64,000 nucleotides of DNA. Origin: Acidobacteriaceae bacterium. Lineage in GTDB: Bacteria; Acidobacteriota; Terriglobia; Terriglobales; Acidobacteriaceae. The position numbers and the translations under genes were made by a program. Positions within the stretch are counted from its first letter, which is position 1. Each line of letters opens with the position of its first letter. The notes below the pieces were generated by a model that saw nothing but the letters and a program-made list of their open reading frames with translations, did not search any database and had not been told where the DNA came from. The stretch covers positions 28,883 to 92,882 of the forward strand of contig PMAT01000021.1 in the NCBI GenBank assembly GCA_003152695.1. Reading direction: 5' to 3'. Shown in pieces: positions 45,203 to 52,932 of the stretch.

Positions 45203-45490
45203 TTGAATTATGCATTTCGGACCGTAGCGTTCCTATGCACGTTGACCGCGTTCTCCCTGGCCGGAGTTACGGTTTATAGTCCGACGCCCGGAAGTCAAGA
45301 CCTGTCACCCGTTCATTTCGTCGCTTGCGCAAGTGGCAGCTATCCCATCATCGCCATGAAGGTTTGCTCCGACGGTCAAGTTGCGCCGGTAGTGGGCCAA
45401 CCCACCAACTCAACTGAACAAATATTCCCACAACAAGGAATATGCCACTCAGCAACGAGTGGCATATCTATAACAAGACGTAATCGGTGA
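45203..45490 (+). CDS. Short exported protein, probably truncated Ig-like domain
   Basis: The TTG start has GGAGG seven bases upstream. A signal peptide (FRTVAFLCTLTAFSLAG) precedes VTVYSPTPGSQDLSPVHFVACASGSYPIIAMKVCSDGQ, the beginning of a bacterial Ig-like domain of the type that continues with several more strands in longer proteins. The text then turns into a Gln/Ser/Thr-rich tail with no family look (QQGICHSATSGISITRRNR) and stops. I read it as a shortened or frameshifted copy; it may still be expressed. It converges on the 78-residue gene at 45512. Confidence 0.45.
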   Translation: MNYAFRTVAFLCTLTAFSLAGVTVYSPTPGSQDLSPVHFVACASGSYPIIAMKVCSDGQVAPVVGQPTNSTEQIFPQQGICHSATSGISITRRNR

Positions 45491-45511
45491 TCTTGGTTAT
45501 CAGCGTTGGTA

Positions 45512-45748
45512 CTACCGCGCTTTCCTCTTCCGCTCCGCCCAACGTTGCTTCATCATTTCGGAAATGCGTTTGCGAGAGGCAGCGCTCATGTGGCGGCGTT
45601 TGCGTTTGGGGGCAGCCAGGGCCTGATGGCTGCCTGCCGGTCTTCCCCGACGGCGTGTCTGAGTACCCAGCCCTTCCAATGCAGCAATAGCTCGGTCGAG
45701 GTTCTCACGTTCCCTTTTTAAGTCTGCCAATATGTTCTGAATATCCAT
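45512..45748 (-). CDS. Small basic coiled-coil protein, 78 residues
   Basis: AAGGAG precedes the ATG. The product has an N-terminal heptad-like helix (MDIQNILADLKRERENLDRAIAALEGL), an AT-hook-like RRRGRPAG, and a very basic C-terminus with a helix (RKRRHMSAASRKRISEMMKQRWAERKRKAR). The combination suggests a dimeric nucleic-acid-binding protein, perhaps a small nucleoid or regulatory factor. That is inferred from composition only. Upstream lies a spaced inverted repeat (45781-45812), a possible autoregulatory site. Confidence 0.72.
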   Translation of the reverse strand: MDIQNILADLKRERENLDRAIAALEGLGTQTRRRGRPAGSHQALAAPKRKRRHMSAASRKRISEMMKQRWAERKRKAR

Positions 45749-45780
45749 GCTTCTCCTTTCGAACTATTACAACCCCGAGA

Positions 45781-45812
45781 TAGTGTAGCAGCGATACTGG
45801 TGGTTTACACTA
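45781..45812. promoter_or_regulatory. Spaced inverted repeat upstream of the small basic protein
   Basis: TAGTGTA (45781-45787) and TACACTA (45806-45812) are perfect inverted copies with an 18-base spacer, placed 33-64 bp before the ATG at 45748. That is where an operator would overlap a promoter. Confidence 0.4.
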
Positions 45813-45982
45813 CAGATTAGCAACCATAAATGGCAAGAGTGGTAGTCTGCGGCGCCAGGCGGCCGGAAGGGCCCGATGGCCAGAGCAGTTACGGAGTGGT
45901 TGTAGCTTAGGTAGAGCGGCTTTCAGGCGAGCAGAAGATCGATCCGAATAGCACAACTAGGCCGCCGTACACTTAGCTATTC

Positions 45983-47467
45983 GTGCCTTCTTTTATGCCG
46001 CGGACCAAATCAGGACAGTCCGCCAAGGTCATTATGCCGTCAGAAAAGAGCTACCACATGACGCCGCAACAGTTTCGCCAGCATGGACGGGCCGTGGTGG
46101 ATTGGATTGCCGACTATTATGAGCGCATTGAGACCCTGCCCGTGCTCTCCCAGGTAGAGCCGGGCCAAATCCGGCAAGCCCTTCCCGCTGAAGCTCCCCC
46201 CGAAGGCGAAAGCTTCGACGCTATTCTGCAGGATATGAATAAAGTAATTCTGCCCGGAGTTACGCACTGGCAGTCGCCGAATTTCTTTGCCTATTTTCCC
46301 GCTAATGCTTCCGCACCGTCAATTTTAGGCGACCTGCTCTCTTCCGCTTTGGGAGTACAGGGAATGTTATGGGCCACCAGTCCGGCATGCACGGAATTAG
46401 AATCGCACGTGCTCGATTGGCTGGTAGCCATGCTGGGACTACCGCAAAAGTTTCTATCCACCGGCAGCGGCGGCGGGGTGATCCAGGACACCGCTTCAAG
46501 CGCGTCCTTATGCGCGATGCTGGCCGCTCGCGAACGTGCTACGAACTATCGCGGCAATAGCCGCGGCGGCGACGGCAAACTCGCGGCCTATACCTCCAAC
46601 CAGGCCCACTCGTCCATCGAGAAGGCTGCCATGGTTGCCGGGATTGGCACAGACAACCTGCGCTTGCTTGAGGTGGATGAGCGCTTTGCCATGCGGCCCG
46701 AAGCCCTGACCCGCCAGATTCAGCAGGACCGGCAATCGGGTCTGGTACCTTTCTTCGTTTCAGCCACGGTGGGGACTACGTCTTCTAACGCACTTGATCC
46801 CTTGCCGGCCATCGGCACAATCTGCCGCGAGAACGGCCTATGGTTTCACGTGGACGCCGCTATGTCGGGCACGGCCGCACTGTGTCCGGAGTTCCGCTAC
46901 ATCCAGGATGGGCTCGAACTTGCCGACAGCTACACCTTTAATCCCCACAAGTGGATGTTCACCAACTTCGATTGCAACTGTTTCTATGTGGCCGACCGCA
47001 AGGCGCTCATTGACACGCTGAGCATCCTGCCCGAATACCTTCGCAACCAGGCCACCGAATCGGGCGCAGTCTTCGACTACCGCGACTGGCATATTCCTCT
47101 CGGCCGCCGCTTTCGTTCGCTCAAGCTATGGTTCGTGATCCGGCACTACGGAGTGGAGGGGTTGCAATACCATGTGCGACGGCACATAGAAATAGCGCAG
47201 CAATTTGCCCAGTGGGTCAAGCAGGACGAGCGCTTCGAGATGGTGGCGCCAGCGCCGCTGAACCTGGTGTGCTTCCGGCGTCGCGGCAGCGATGAGAGCA
47301 ATCAGCGCCTGATGGACCGTCTCAACCGCAGTGGCGATTTATACCTCACGCATACCCGGCTCAACGATCGCTTCACTTTGCGCTTCTGCGTCGGCCAAAC
47401 CCATACCGAGTTGCGTCACGTGGAGAATGCCTGGAGACGCATTCAGGAAGAAGCCGGAAAACTGTGA
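45983..47467 (+). CDS. PLP-dependent aromatic-amino-acid decarboxylase family protein
   Basis: This group II amino-acid decarboxylase is closest in layout to tryptophan/tyrosine/DOPA decarboxylases. Its substrate cannot be assigned. It begins MTPQQFRQHGRAVVDWIADYYERIETLPVLSQVEPGQIRQALP, the typical N-terminus. THWQSPNFFAYFPANASAPSILGDLLSSAL, GSGGGVIQDTASSASL, HSSIEKAAMVAGI and HVDAAMSG follow. The PLP lysine lies in FNPHKWMF (Lys323). 494 residues from the first ATG; the ATG at 46034 is an alternative start. Its stop is 12 bp from that of the convergent ATP-grasp gene. Confidence 0.9.
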   Translation: MPSFMPRTKSGQSAKVIMPSEKSYHMTPQQFRQHGRAVVDWIADYYERIETLPVLSQVEPGQIRQALPAEAPPEGESFDAILQDMNKVILPGVTHWQSPNFFAYFPANASAPSILGDLLSSALGVQGMLWATSPACTELESHVLDWLVAMLGLPQKFLSTGSGGGVIQDTASSASLCAMLAARERATNYRGNSRGGDGKLAAYTSNQAHSSIEKAAMVAGIGTDNLRLLEVDERFAMRPEALTRQIQQDRQSGLVPFFVSATVGTTSSNALDPLPAIGTICRENGLWFHVDAAMSGTAALCPEFRYIQDGLELADSYTFNPHKWMFTNFDCNCFYVADRKALIDTLSILPEYLRNQATESGAVFDYRDWHIPLGRRFRSLKLWFVIRHYGVEGLQYHVRRHIEIAQQFAQWVKQDERFEMVAPAPLNLVCFRRRGSDESNQRLMDRLNRSGDLYLTHTRLNDRFTLRFCVGQTHTELRHVENAWRRIQEEAGKL

Positions 47468-47479
47468 CGAAGAGCCGCC

Positions 47480-48715
47480 TTAGTTGTTTGGTTTATCCCG
47501 CGGTGGTTCCGACGCGAAGAAGTCTTGCCGGAAGCGTTGCGCATAATTGCTAACCAGCTCTTGCACCCGGCCGGGATCGGGCGATTTCACGATCAGGCCG
47601 GCATGGTGCTTCTTGTCATTCAGGCGCCAGACAATTTCCGGATCGTTGTACGCCGAGGTGTCGGGCTGCTCCTGCCGCGCCAGCGAGATAAGCAGGCCGG
47701 CACTGTCGTTTTTCGCAACCGGCGGCCGGTAAGGAGCCTTTCCACCGGCAATTTCGATCTTGGCCCACTCCGCCCAGAGGTTGATTCCTGTGGCCGCTTC
47801 CACCAGGTCAGCGATATGCGCGCCTCCGACACGGGCCGAGGTCTCCAGGAAATATAATCTGCCATCGCGCCCCGCGATAAATTCGCTGTGCGAGACACCT
47901 CGAACCAACCCGAAGGCCTGCAAGACTTTTTCGTTAAGCGCCAGCAGAGGGCGTTCCTCCGCCGAGCCTCGGGGCAAAGTACGCGTGGTAAAAATGTCGC
48001 CCTCCTGCGAAACCTCCATGGGAGGACGGCCATAGCGGCTGGCGATAGCAAACAGCAGTTCGCGCTCATAGACAATGGTGTCCACGTGGTAGATATCGCC
48101 GGGCACATACTGTTCGAGCAGGTAATAGGACTGCTGATCGCCCAAGAGTTCCAATGCCGCCCACAGTTCCTCGGCACTGGCGATTTTCTTGATGCCAATG
48201 GATCCAGCCAGCGATCTCGGCTTCAGCACCCAGGGCGGCGGCACGCGATTCATGAAATCGCGCAGCCTGCCGTAGTTCAGGATGTGAATGAATTCCGGCA
48301 CTGCCAGGCCTTCGTCGCGCGCCTTGGTGCGCATGGCCAGCTTGTCGCGAAAGTATCGTGCCGTGCTGTCGCCCATGCCGGGGACGCGCAGATGCTCACG
48401 CAGCATGGCCGCGGTTTCCACGTCGAAATCATCCAGAGGAACGATGCGATCGATGTTTTCCGACCGCGCCATGTAGCTGACGCCCAGCATTACATCTTCG
48501 ATCTTCCACTTCTTCTCCACATCCGGCATGTAGAAGAACTGGTCGATGCTCTGCCGCGGCCATGCTTCGCCGCGCAGGCTGTGCGAGGTAAGCAATAGCA
48601 CGCGACAGCCTTGCCGCCGGCACTCGCCAATGAAATCGAGTCCCTTAAAGTAGCTGGCGAGGCAGAGGATGGTCAGCCGCGGTTTCGCTGGATCATTGCC
48701 GGGCGAAGTTGACAT
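47480..48715 (-). CDS. ATP-grasp ligase-like protein
   Basis: ATP-grasp enzymes activate a carboxylate as acyl phosphate and join it to an amine or thiol. The chain has an N-terminal pre-ATP-grasp domain ([25 protein letters not shown]...[26 protein letters not shown]), the nucleotide-binding part ([53 protein letters not shown]), and the metal-binding region with [38 protein letters not shown]. 411 residues. It resembles carnosine-synthase or L-amino-acid-ligase relatives more than carboxylases. It faces the decarboxylase gene tail to tail, so a functional link is possible but unproven. Confidence 0.85.
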   Translation of the reverse strand: MSTSPGNDPAKPRLTILCLASYFKGLDFIGECRRQGCRVLLLTSHSLRGEAWPRQSIDQFFYMPDVEKKWKIEDVMLGVSYMARSENIDRIVPLDDFDVETAAMLREHLRVPGMGDSTARYFRDKLAMRTKARDEGLAVPEFIHILNYGRLRDFMNRVPPPWVLKPRSLAGSIGIKKIASAEELWAALELLGDQQSYYLLEQYVPGDIYHVDTIVYERELLFAIASRYGRPPMEVSQEGDIFTTRTLPRGSAEERPLLALNEKVLQAFGLVRGVSHSEFIAGRDGRLYFLETSARVGGAHIADLVEAATGINLWAEWAKIEIAGGKAPYRPPVAKNDSAGLLISLARQEQPDTSAYNDPEIVWRLNDKKHHAGLIVKSPDPGRVQELVSNYAQRFRQDFFASEPPRDKPNN

Positions 48716-48819
48716 GGGGTCTTCCTAACCGCTCAGGTCAGTTGGAAAGAATGTACCTCATGAGTTGCAACTCCGACAATTGCGCAGCGGACCCATGCGC
48801 GAGGGATCGGCAGTTTTTG

Positions 48820-49362
48820 CTACTTCTTCTCCTGTACCTCCACGCTGGCGATGGTGTTTTCCCAATCCAGTTTCAACACGGCCGAGTTCGCACTGGTCTT
48901 GTCCAGCGAGATGGTGAACGTCTCCATCCCCGAGGGCTTCTGGCTTACCTTCATGTCCACCCGCGCCAGGTCCTGGCCTTCGCTGTATTCCGTGCCCCAT
49001 TGGCCGGTCTGCTTGTTGATGATCAGCTTCCAGCTATTCATGCCGGGCAAGGTATAAAGCGTGTAGCTGCCGGCCGGGACATTGGCGCCCCCGATGGTCA
49101 GGTCGGCATCGGTCTTGAGGCTGGTCGCGGAGTTCGCGCCGGTGCGCCAGACCTGGTCGTACGGTACTAGTCCGCCAAAGATCTTCCGGCTGCGCATGGA
49201 AGGGCGGCTGTACTGAATAGTGACGGTTTTCCCGTCGTCGAACTTGACCGAGGCTTCGCCCGGAGGGCTCAGCGGCTTCTTATCTTTTTCTTGCGCCACG
49301 CAGGCTGCGGTGCATACGACCATGACGAGCATGACGAACATTCCTAGACGGCTTTTACGCAT
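48820..49362 (-). CDS. Exported DUF2911-domain protein
   Basis: The ATG at 49362 follows GGAGAG; an ORF extension to 49392 is less likely. A signal peptide (LGMFVMLVMVVCTAACVAQ) comes first; the Cys at its end may be a lipidation site. The mature part of about 155 residues is the DUF2911 family: LSPPGEASVKFDDGKTVTIQYSRPSMRSRKIFGGLVPYDQVWRTGANSATSLKTDADLTIGGANVPAGSYTLYTLPGMNSWKLIINKQTGQWGTEYSEGQDLARVDMKV. Function unknown; it is common in Bacteroidetes and Acidobacteriota. Confidence 0.88.
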   Translation of the reverse strand: MRKSRLGMFVMLVMVVCTAACVAQEKDKKPLSPPGEASVKFDDGKTVTIQYSRPSMRSRKIFGGLVPYDQVWRTGANSATSLKTDADLTIGGANVPAGSYTLYTLPGMNSWKLIINKQTGQWGTEYSEGQDLARVDMKVSQKPSGMETFTISLDKTSANSAVLKLDWENTIASVEVQEKK

Positions 49363-49454
49363 TGCACTCTCCTCTTGATTGCAAATTGCCACTTCCTGTT
49401 GCCGCTCTATTATTCACATTTCATGTCCCCGCCCGCCAAGTCCCCGCCCTTGCT

Positions 49455-49502
49455 TTATTTCTCGTCCAATTGGCCGGTCTGCCTGTTGATGATTAGCTTG
49501 CA
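49455..49502 (-). pseudogene. Remnant of a second DUF2911 gene
   Basis: A short stretch translates as KLIINRQTGQLDEK-stop, matching WKLIINKQTGQWGTEY of the DUF2911 gene just downstream. The DNA (49469-49500) is nearly identical to 48999-49030, differing at only a few positions. Nothing of the rest of the domain is recognisable, so this is a fragment left by duplication. Confidence 0.55.
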
Positions 49503-49596
49503 TCCCCGCGGCGTAGAATGTGAGGGGCGAAGGCGAAGGCCGTCGGACAAATGGCCGCCGCTGGTCGTTCTCCGTGAAAGGAGAATAACAGAAGCG

Positions 49597-50100
49597 ATGA
49601 AACGAACAATACTCTTCCTGGTATTGGCAGTACTCACCCCTCAACTAGTCGGTAAGAGCAAACCACATCCATCGTACGATCGAGTGGCTGTACTGACGGT
49701 TGAGGGCGGCCACTACGATTACTCTGCGTCGAGTTACGACAGCACGACAGGTCAGCGGTACGATACCTTTTGCGATACCACGGAGACTTCGATTTCCTGT
49801 TCGGACAGCCCCGGCGGCGGCCATTACCTCATCTTTGCTGACGGCACTCGTGCTCGGGTACAAATGTTCCGAAACCTCAGCTTCTGGCACCGGAACGATA
49901 TCCTGTATCCGGATCCGCTATATGGTTATTACGATGATCATGGCCAGTACGTTTCCTTGTTGGATCACAAAGTCACCTTCCGGTTTGCTGTGGATCGATA
50001 CGGCAAGTGGAACGTCTGCGTGCCATACAATGATGTTGATCGGCACGGTAAATTCAAGAAGCAAAAAGAGCTCTGCTACGATTCGGAGCAACCCCATTAG
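49597..50100 (+). CDS. Exported protein of unknown function, 167 residues
   Basis: The ATG at 49597 opens a signal peptide (MKRTILFLVLAVLTPQLVGKSK); the longer frame back to 49375 crosses the DUF2911 remnant and is not coding. The mature protein is rich in Tyr, Asp and His (HYDYSASSYDSTTGQRYDTFCDTTETSISCSDSPGGGHYLIFADG...YPDPLYGYYDDHGQYVSLLDHKVTFRFAVDRYGKWNVCVPYND). Four cysteines could form two disulfides. It looks like a small periplasmic beta-protein. No family is recognised. GGAG lies about 15 bases upstream of the start. Confidence 0.7.
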   Translation: MKRTILFLVLAVLTPQLVGKSKPHPSYDRVAVLTVEGGHYDYSASSYDSTTGQRYDTFCDTTETSISCSDSPGGGHYLIFADGTRARVQMFRNLSFWHRNDILYPDPLYGYYDDHGQYVSLLDHKVTFRFAVDRYGKWNVCVPYNDVDRHGKFKKQKELCYDSEQPH

Positions 50101-50153
50101 CAATGATTAAGTATCAGGAAACGAAAAACTCGAAGAGACCTCCGGGAGGGCGA

Positions 50154-50465
50154 ATGAAACACGTAGATCGTGGGATGACAGCAACGGTCCTCAATCAGCT
50201 TCCGATGACTTTCGATACACACCGGGTCGAGAGGCGCGTTCTCAGGCTCTTCCCTATTGAATTTGCTGAGGAGTTGCTTGAGTTTCGCCACGCCGATGAT
50301 CCTCTGCTGCGGTTTAGTGCCGCCTTCTCGCAGTGGATTGGTAACACATTCCATCGTGAAATCCGCAAAAGCAGCAATCGCAAAGTACGGACCGCAAATC
50401 TTGGGGGCAAAAAGAGCGACAACCAAGGGTGGACGAAGGTGAACCCCGGAATACCTATTGTCTGA
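50154..50465 (+). CDS. Small unknown protein, about 103 residues
   Basis: The ATG at 50154 is chosen because GGGAGGG lies just before it. The product contains an ordered core: VERRVLRLFPIEFAEELLEFRHADDPLLRFSAAFSQWIGNTFHREIRKSSNRKVRTANLGGKKSDNQGWTKV. This pairs a hydrophobic/amphipathic helical part with a basic region. No known domain. It is 53 bp downstream of the exported protein gene and just before the gene at 50488, so the three may be one transcript. Confidence 0.6.
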   Translation: MKHVDRGMTATVLNQLPMTFDTHRVERRVLRLFPIEFAEELLEFRHADDPLLRFSAAFSQWIGNTFHREIRKSSNRKVRTANLGGKKSDNQGWTKVNPGIPIV

Positions 50466-50487
50466 GACTTGGGCGCGGATTCAATCC

Positions 50488-50745
50488 ATGGGCATTCTGG
50501 ACGAAAAGCGTGAAGAGCTGGAGCAATACGAGTTGATGATGGGTATGCCACGGGGACGGCTGGCGGTGGCGCTCGATGTCTTGACGGATGCGCTGACCAT
50601 GGTGGGCCAGCATGGCGTCTATTGCCGGAGCGCCCGCCAGCCGGGCATGCCGGCCATGGACATCCAGATGGTGATGAAGGGCATTACCGACGCGAAAGAG
50701 TTGATCTCGTCGGTGATGGAAGAGATCAGAAAATCGAAAACCTAA
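50488..50745 (+). CDS. Small helical protein of unknown function, about 85 residues
   Basis: The start at 50488 (MGILDEKREELEQYELMMGMPRGRLAVALDVLTDALTMVGQHGVYC) gives a largely helical protein ending MDIQMVMKGITDAKELISSVMEEIRKSKT. A TTG at 50458 would overlap the preceding gene by eight bases. The ordered helices and normal codon use support a real gene. No family is recognised and no ribosome site is obvious. It may be coupled to the gene before it. Confidence 0.55.
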   Translation: MGILDEKREELEQYELMMGMPRGRLAVALDVLTDALTMVGQHGVYCRSARQPGMPAMDIQMVMKGITDAKELISSVMEEIRKSKT

Positions 50746-51027
50746 TTCACCACGGAGAACACGGAGCACCAAAAAGAAATAAAAGAGCCAAACAGCCCGT
50801 GGCTGAACTCAGAGCGACGGTACATTACGTTGTCCTGGGGAATACCTCTTCGTACAACTCTACCGCTTCCTCCAAGTTGGCAACGGCTTCCTCCGCTGTT
50901 CGTCCCAGGCTAACCACACCAGTGCGCGGTGATTTCGCAACGTACCAATCCCGTTCCCGATGAACAGCCACCGCTTCGTTCTTCATCGAAATTTTCTTCT
51001 CTGTGTCCTCCGTGCCTCCGTGGTGAA
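50746..51027. repeat. Inverted repeat pair around the solitary HicB-like gene
   Basis: The left arm (50746-50766) begins TTCACCACGGAG and the right arm (ending at 51027) is its inverted copy, about 20 bases each with a small gap, continuing as weaker similarity (AAAGAAA/TTTCTT). A third, diverged copy lies near 17317. The arms frame the 53-residue HicB-like gene exactly. Confidence 0.6.
50825..50986 (-). CDS. Solitary HicB-like antitoxin fragment, 53 residues
   Basis: The frame reads MKNEAVAVHRERDWYVAKSPRTGVVSLGRTAEEAVANLEEAVELYEEVFPRTT. This is the HicB partial RNase-H-like fold: two strands around WYVAKSP, then GVVSLGRTAEEAVANLEEAVELYEE as the typical turn-helix. It is shorter than HicB of the 6.6-kb pair and lacks any C-terminal DNA-binding part. 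No hicA follows; the sequence after its stop is repeat. Start ATG at 50986 without a strong ribosome site. It may be an orphan antitoxin able to act against HicA elsewhere. Confidence 0.7.
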   Translation of the reverse strand: MKNEAVAVHRERDWYVAKSPRTGVVSLGRTAEEAVANLEEAVELYEEVFPRTT

Positions 51028-51032
51028 GGTTC

Positions 51033-52820
51033 TTACGCCGTCACGTACTTCCCGGTCTCCAGCACGCGGCTGGCGATGGACTCCTGCAACGCGATCACGT
51101 TGACTGGGTCGTGCTTTGCCAGGCGGCGCACAATCGCCATCTGGGTGCGCAGCATGTCGCCTTCAGCAACATCGGCGATCACTTTCTTCGCCGCGGCTTC
51201 CAGCTTCGCAAATGCGCCTTCCAGATAGACCTGGGTCATGGCGATAACCAGCGCGCCTTTGGCTTCGCCATTGGCTTCGACGTACTTGCGCGCGCGCAGC
51301 AGGCTGGAATCCATGGCGAAGGTTTCGATCACCATGTCGGCGATGGCGCCCATGACTTCCTGATGATCGACCAGCTTCTGCATGTACTTCTGCGAAGCCG
51401 CGCCCGCCACCAGCATGGCCAGCTTCTTGCCGTTCTCCACCAGTTTGCGCTCGGCGGCCAGCGTGCCTTCCAACTCATCGTGAGATGGGCCCGCCATGAC
51501 TTCGTCCATGGTCTTCTTGATGGCCGGCAGCAGCGCGAGTTGTCCGCTCATGGCCCGCTTCAGCAACCATCCGGTAATGATGAGCCGGTTGATTTCATTG
51601 GTGCCCTCGAAGATGCGGTTCACGCGCGAGTCGCGATAGGCCTGCTCGGCGGGATATTCCTCGACAAAGCCGTAGCCGCCGAAAACCTGCACGGTCTCGT
51701 CCACCACAAAGTCAAGCATCTCGGAAGCCGAGACCTTGATGATGGAACATTCCACCGCATACTCCTCAATCGCCTTGCGCACGGTCTCGGGACTGTGCTC
51801 GATCGCAGAGAGTGCCGTGTCCATCATGCCAACGGTGCGATACACCATCGACTCACACGCGTACAGCCATGCCGCCATCTGCGCCAGCTTCTCGCGAATC
51901 AGGCCGAAGTCCGCAATGCTTTTGCCGAAGGCCTTGCGCTCCTTGGCATAGGCAATGGCATGTTGCAACGAAGTGCGCGCGCCGCCAACGCAGCTTGCGC
52001 CCAGCTTGAAGCGGCCCACGTTCAGAATGTTGAAGGCGATGATGTGCCCTTTGCCGATCTCGCCGAGCACGTTCTCCACCGGCACCTTGCACTCGTTCAG
52101 GATGAGCGGCGCAGTGGACGAGCCGCGGATGCCCATCTTCTTTTCCTCGTTGCCGACGGAGAAGCCCGGGAAATCCTTCTCAACCAGGAAGGCCGTGAAC
52201 TTTTCCCCATCGATTTTGGCAAAGATGGTGAACAGGTCGGCGAAGTGGGCGTTGGTGATCCACATCTTCTCGCCGGTCAGGAGGTAGTGCTTGCCGTCGG
52301 GGGAGAGCACAGCGCGGGTGCGGCTGTTCATCGCGTCCGATCCGCTGGTGCTCTCCGACAGCGCATACGCGCCAATGATTTCGCCCGTCGCCAGGCGCGG
52401 CAGATATTTCTTCTTCTGCGCTTCGGTGCCGAAGAACACGATGGGCAGCGTGCCGATGCCGCTATGCGCGCCCATGCTCACCATGAAGCTGCCGTATTTG
52501 GCCATGTAGTCGGCGATGATCGCCGACGAGGTCTTGTCCATCTCCGATCCGCCGTACTCGGCCGGAACGTCGGCGTTGGTCAGGCCCATTTCAGCGGCCT
52601 TCTGCAGCAGTTGGCGCGACACCGCCCAGTCCTTGTGCTCCATCTTCTCGGCATTGGGCAGGATCTCGTTGGTGGCAAACTCCTCCGCCAGCTTGGCGAC
52701 CATCTGCTGATCTTCGTTAAAGTCTTCCGGAGTGAAGACGTTTTCCAGGTTGTGATCTTCGAGCAGAAAACTTCCGCCCGTGGTTTTGGTCTTGGGAACT
52801 GCCGATACCGTGGTAGCCAT
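51033..52820 (-). CDS. Acyl-CoA dehydrogenase
   Basis: This FAD enzyme performs the first oxidation step of beta-oxidation. The start at 52820 (MATTVSAVPK) is preferred because the 16 codons upstream in the same frame translate a repeat (KSERRRAKSE). Typical blocks: YGGSEMDKTSSAIIADYMAKYGSFMVSMGAHSGIGTLPIVFFGTEAQKKKYLPRLATGEIIGAYALSESTSGSDA, GEKMWITNAHFADLFTIFAKI, GASCVGGARTSLQHAIAYAKERKAFGKSI, FGGYGFVEEYPAEQAYRDSRVNRIFEGTNEINRLIITGWLLKRAM. At 595 residues it is longer than the usual 380, with a C-terminal extra domain as in VLCAD/FadE-like enzymes. The thiolase lies upstream on the same strand. Confidence 0.93.
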   Translation of the reverse strand: MATTVSAVPKTKTTGGSFLLEDHNLENVFTPEDFNEDQQMVAKLAEEFATNEILPNAEKMEHKDWAVSRQLLQKAAEMGLTNADVPAEYGGSEMDKTSSAIIADYMAKYGSFMVSMGAHSGIGTLPIVFFGTEAQKKKYLPRLATGEIIGAYALSESTSGSDAMNSRTRAVLSPDGKHYLLTGEKMWITNAHFADLFTIFAKIDGEKFTAFLVEKDFPGFSVGNEEKKMGIRGSSTAPLILNECKVPVENVLGEIGKGHIIAFNILNVGRFKLGASCVGGARTSLQHAIAYAKERKAFGKSIADFGLIREKLAQMAAWLYACESMVYRTVGMMDTALSAIEHSPETVRKAIEEYAVECSIIKVSASEMLDFVVDETVQVFGGYGFVEEYPAEQAYRDSRVNRIFEGTNEINRLIITGWLLKRAMSGQLALLPAIKKTMDEVMAGPSHDELEGTLAAERKLVENGKKLAMLVAGAASQKYMQKLVDHQEVMGAIADMVIETFAMDSSLLRARKYVEANGEAKGALVIAMTQVYLEGAFAKLEAAAKKVIADVAEGDMLRTQMAIVRRLAKHDPVNVIALQESIASRVLETGKYVTA

Positions 52821-52828
52821 AAAGTCCT

Positions 52829-52928
52829 CGCTTTTCGCTCTTCGCCTTTCGCTCTTCGCTAAAGGCATTCTTCAAAATCTGCTTACCGTTTGCTTTTGCC
52901 GAATAGCGAAAAGCGAACGGCGAATAGC
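52829..52928. repeat. 'gcgaaaagcgaa' repeat cluster
   Basis: The 112-bp gap between thiolase and acyl-CoA dehydrogenase genes carries units of CGCTTTTCGCTCTTCGCC in one orientation and GCGAAAAGCGAACGGCGAA in the other, forming a large imperfect inverted repeat. The same text occurs in insertion 1 of mnmG. Confidence 0.7.
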
Positions 52929-52932
52929 GGCT

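Noticed and set aside
45897..45965. tRNA-like stretch (tgtagcttaggtagagc)
   Set aside because: The D arm looks right and the acceptor strands (GTGGTTG with CAACTAG) pair at six of seven positions, but the D loop is too short and no T arm or anticodon stem forms. At most it is a decayed tRNA fragment.
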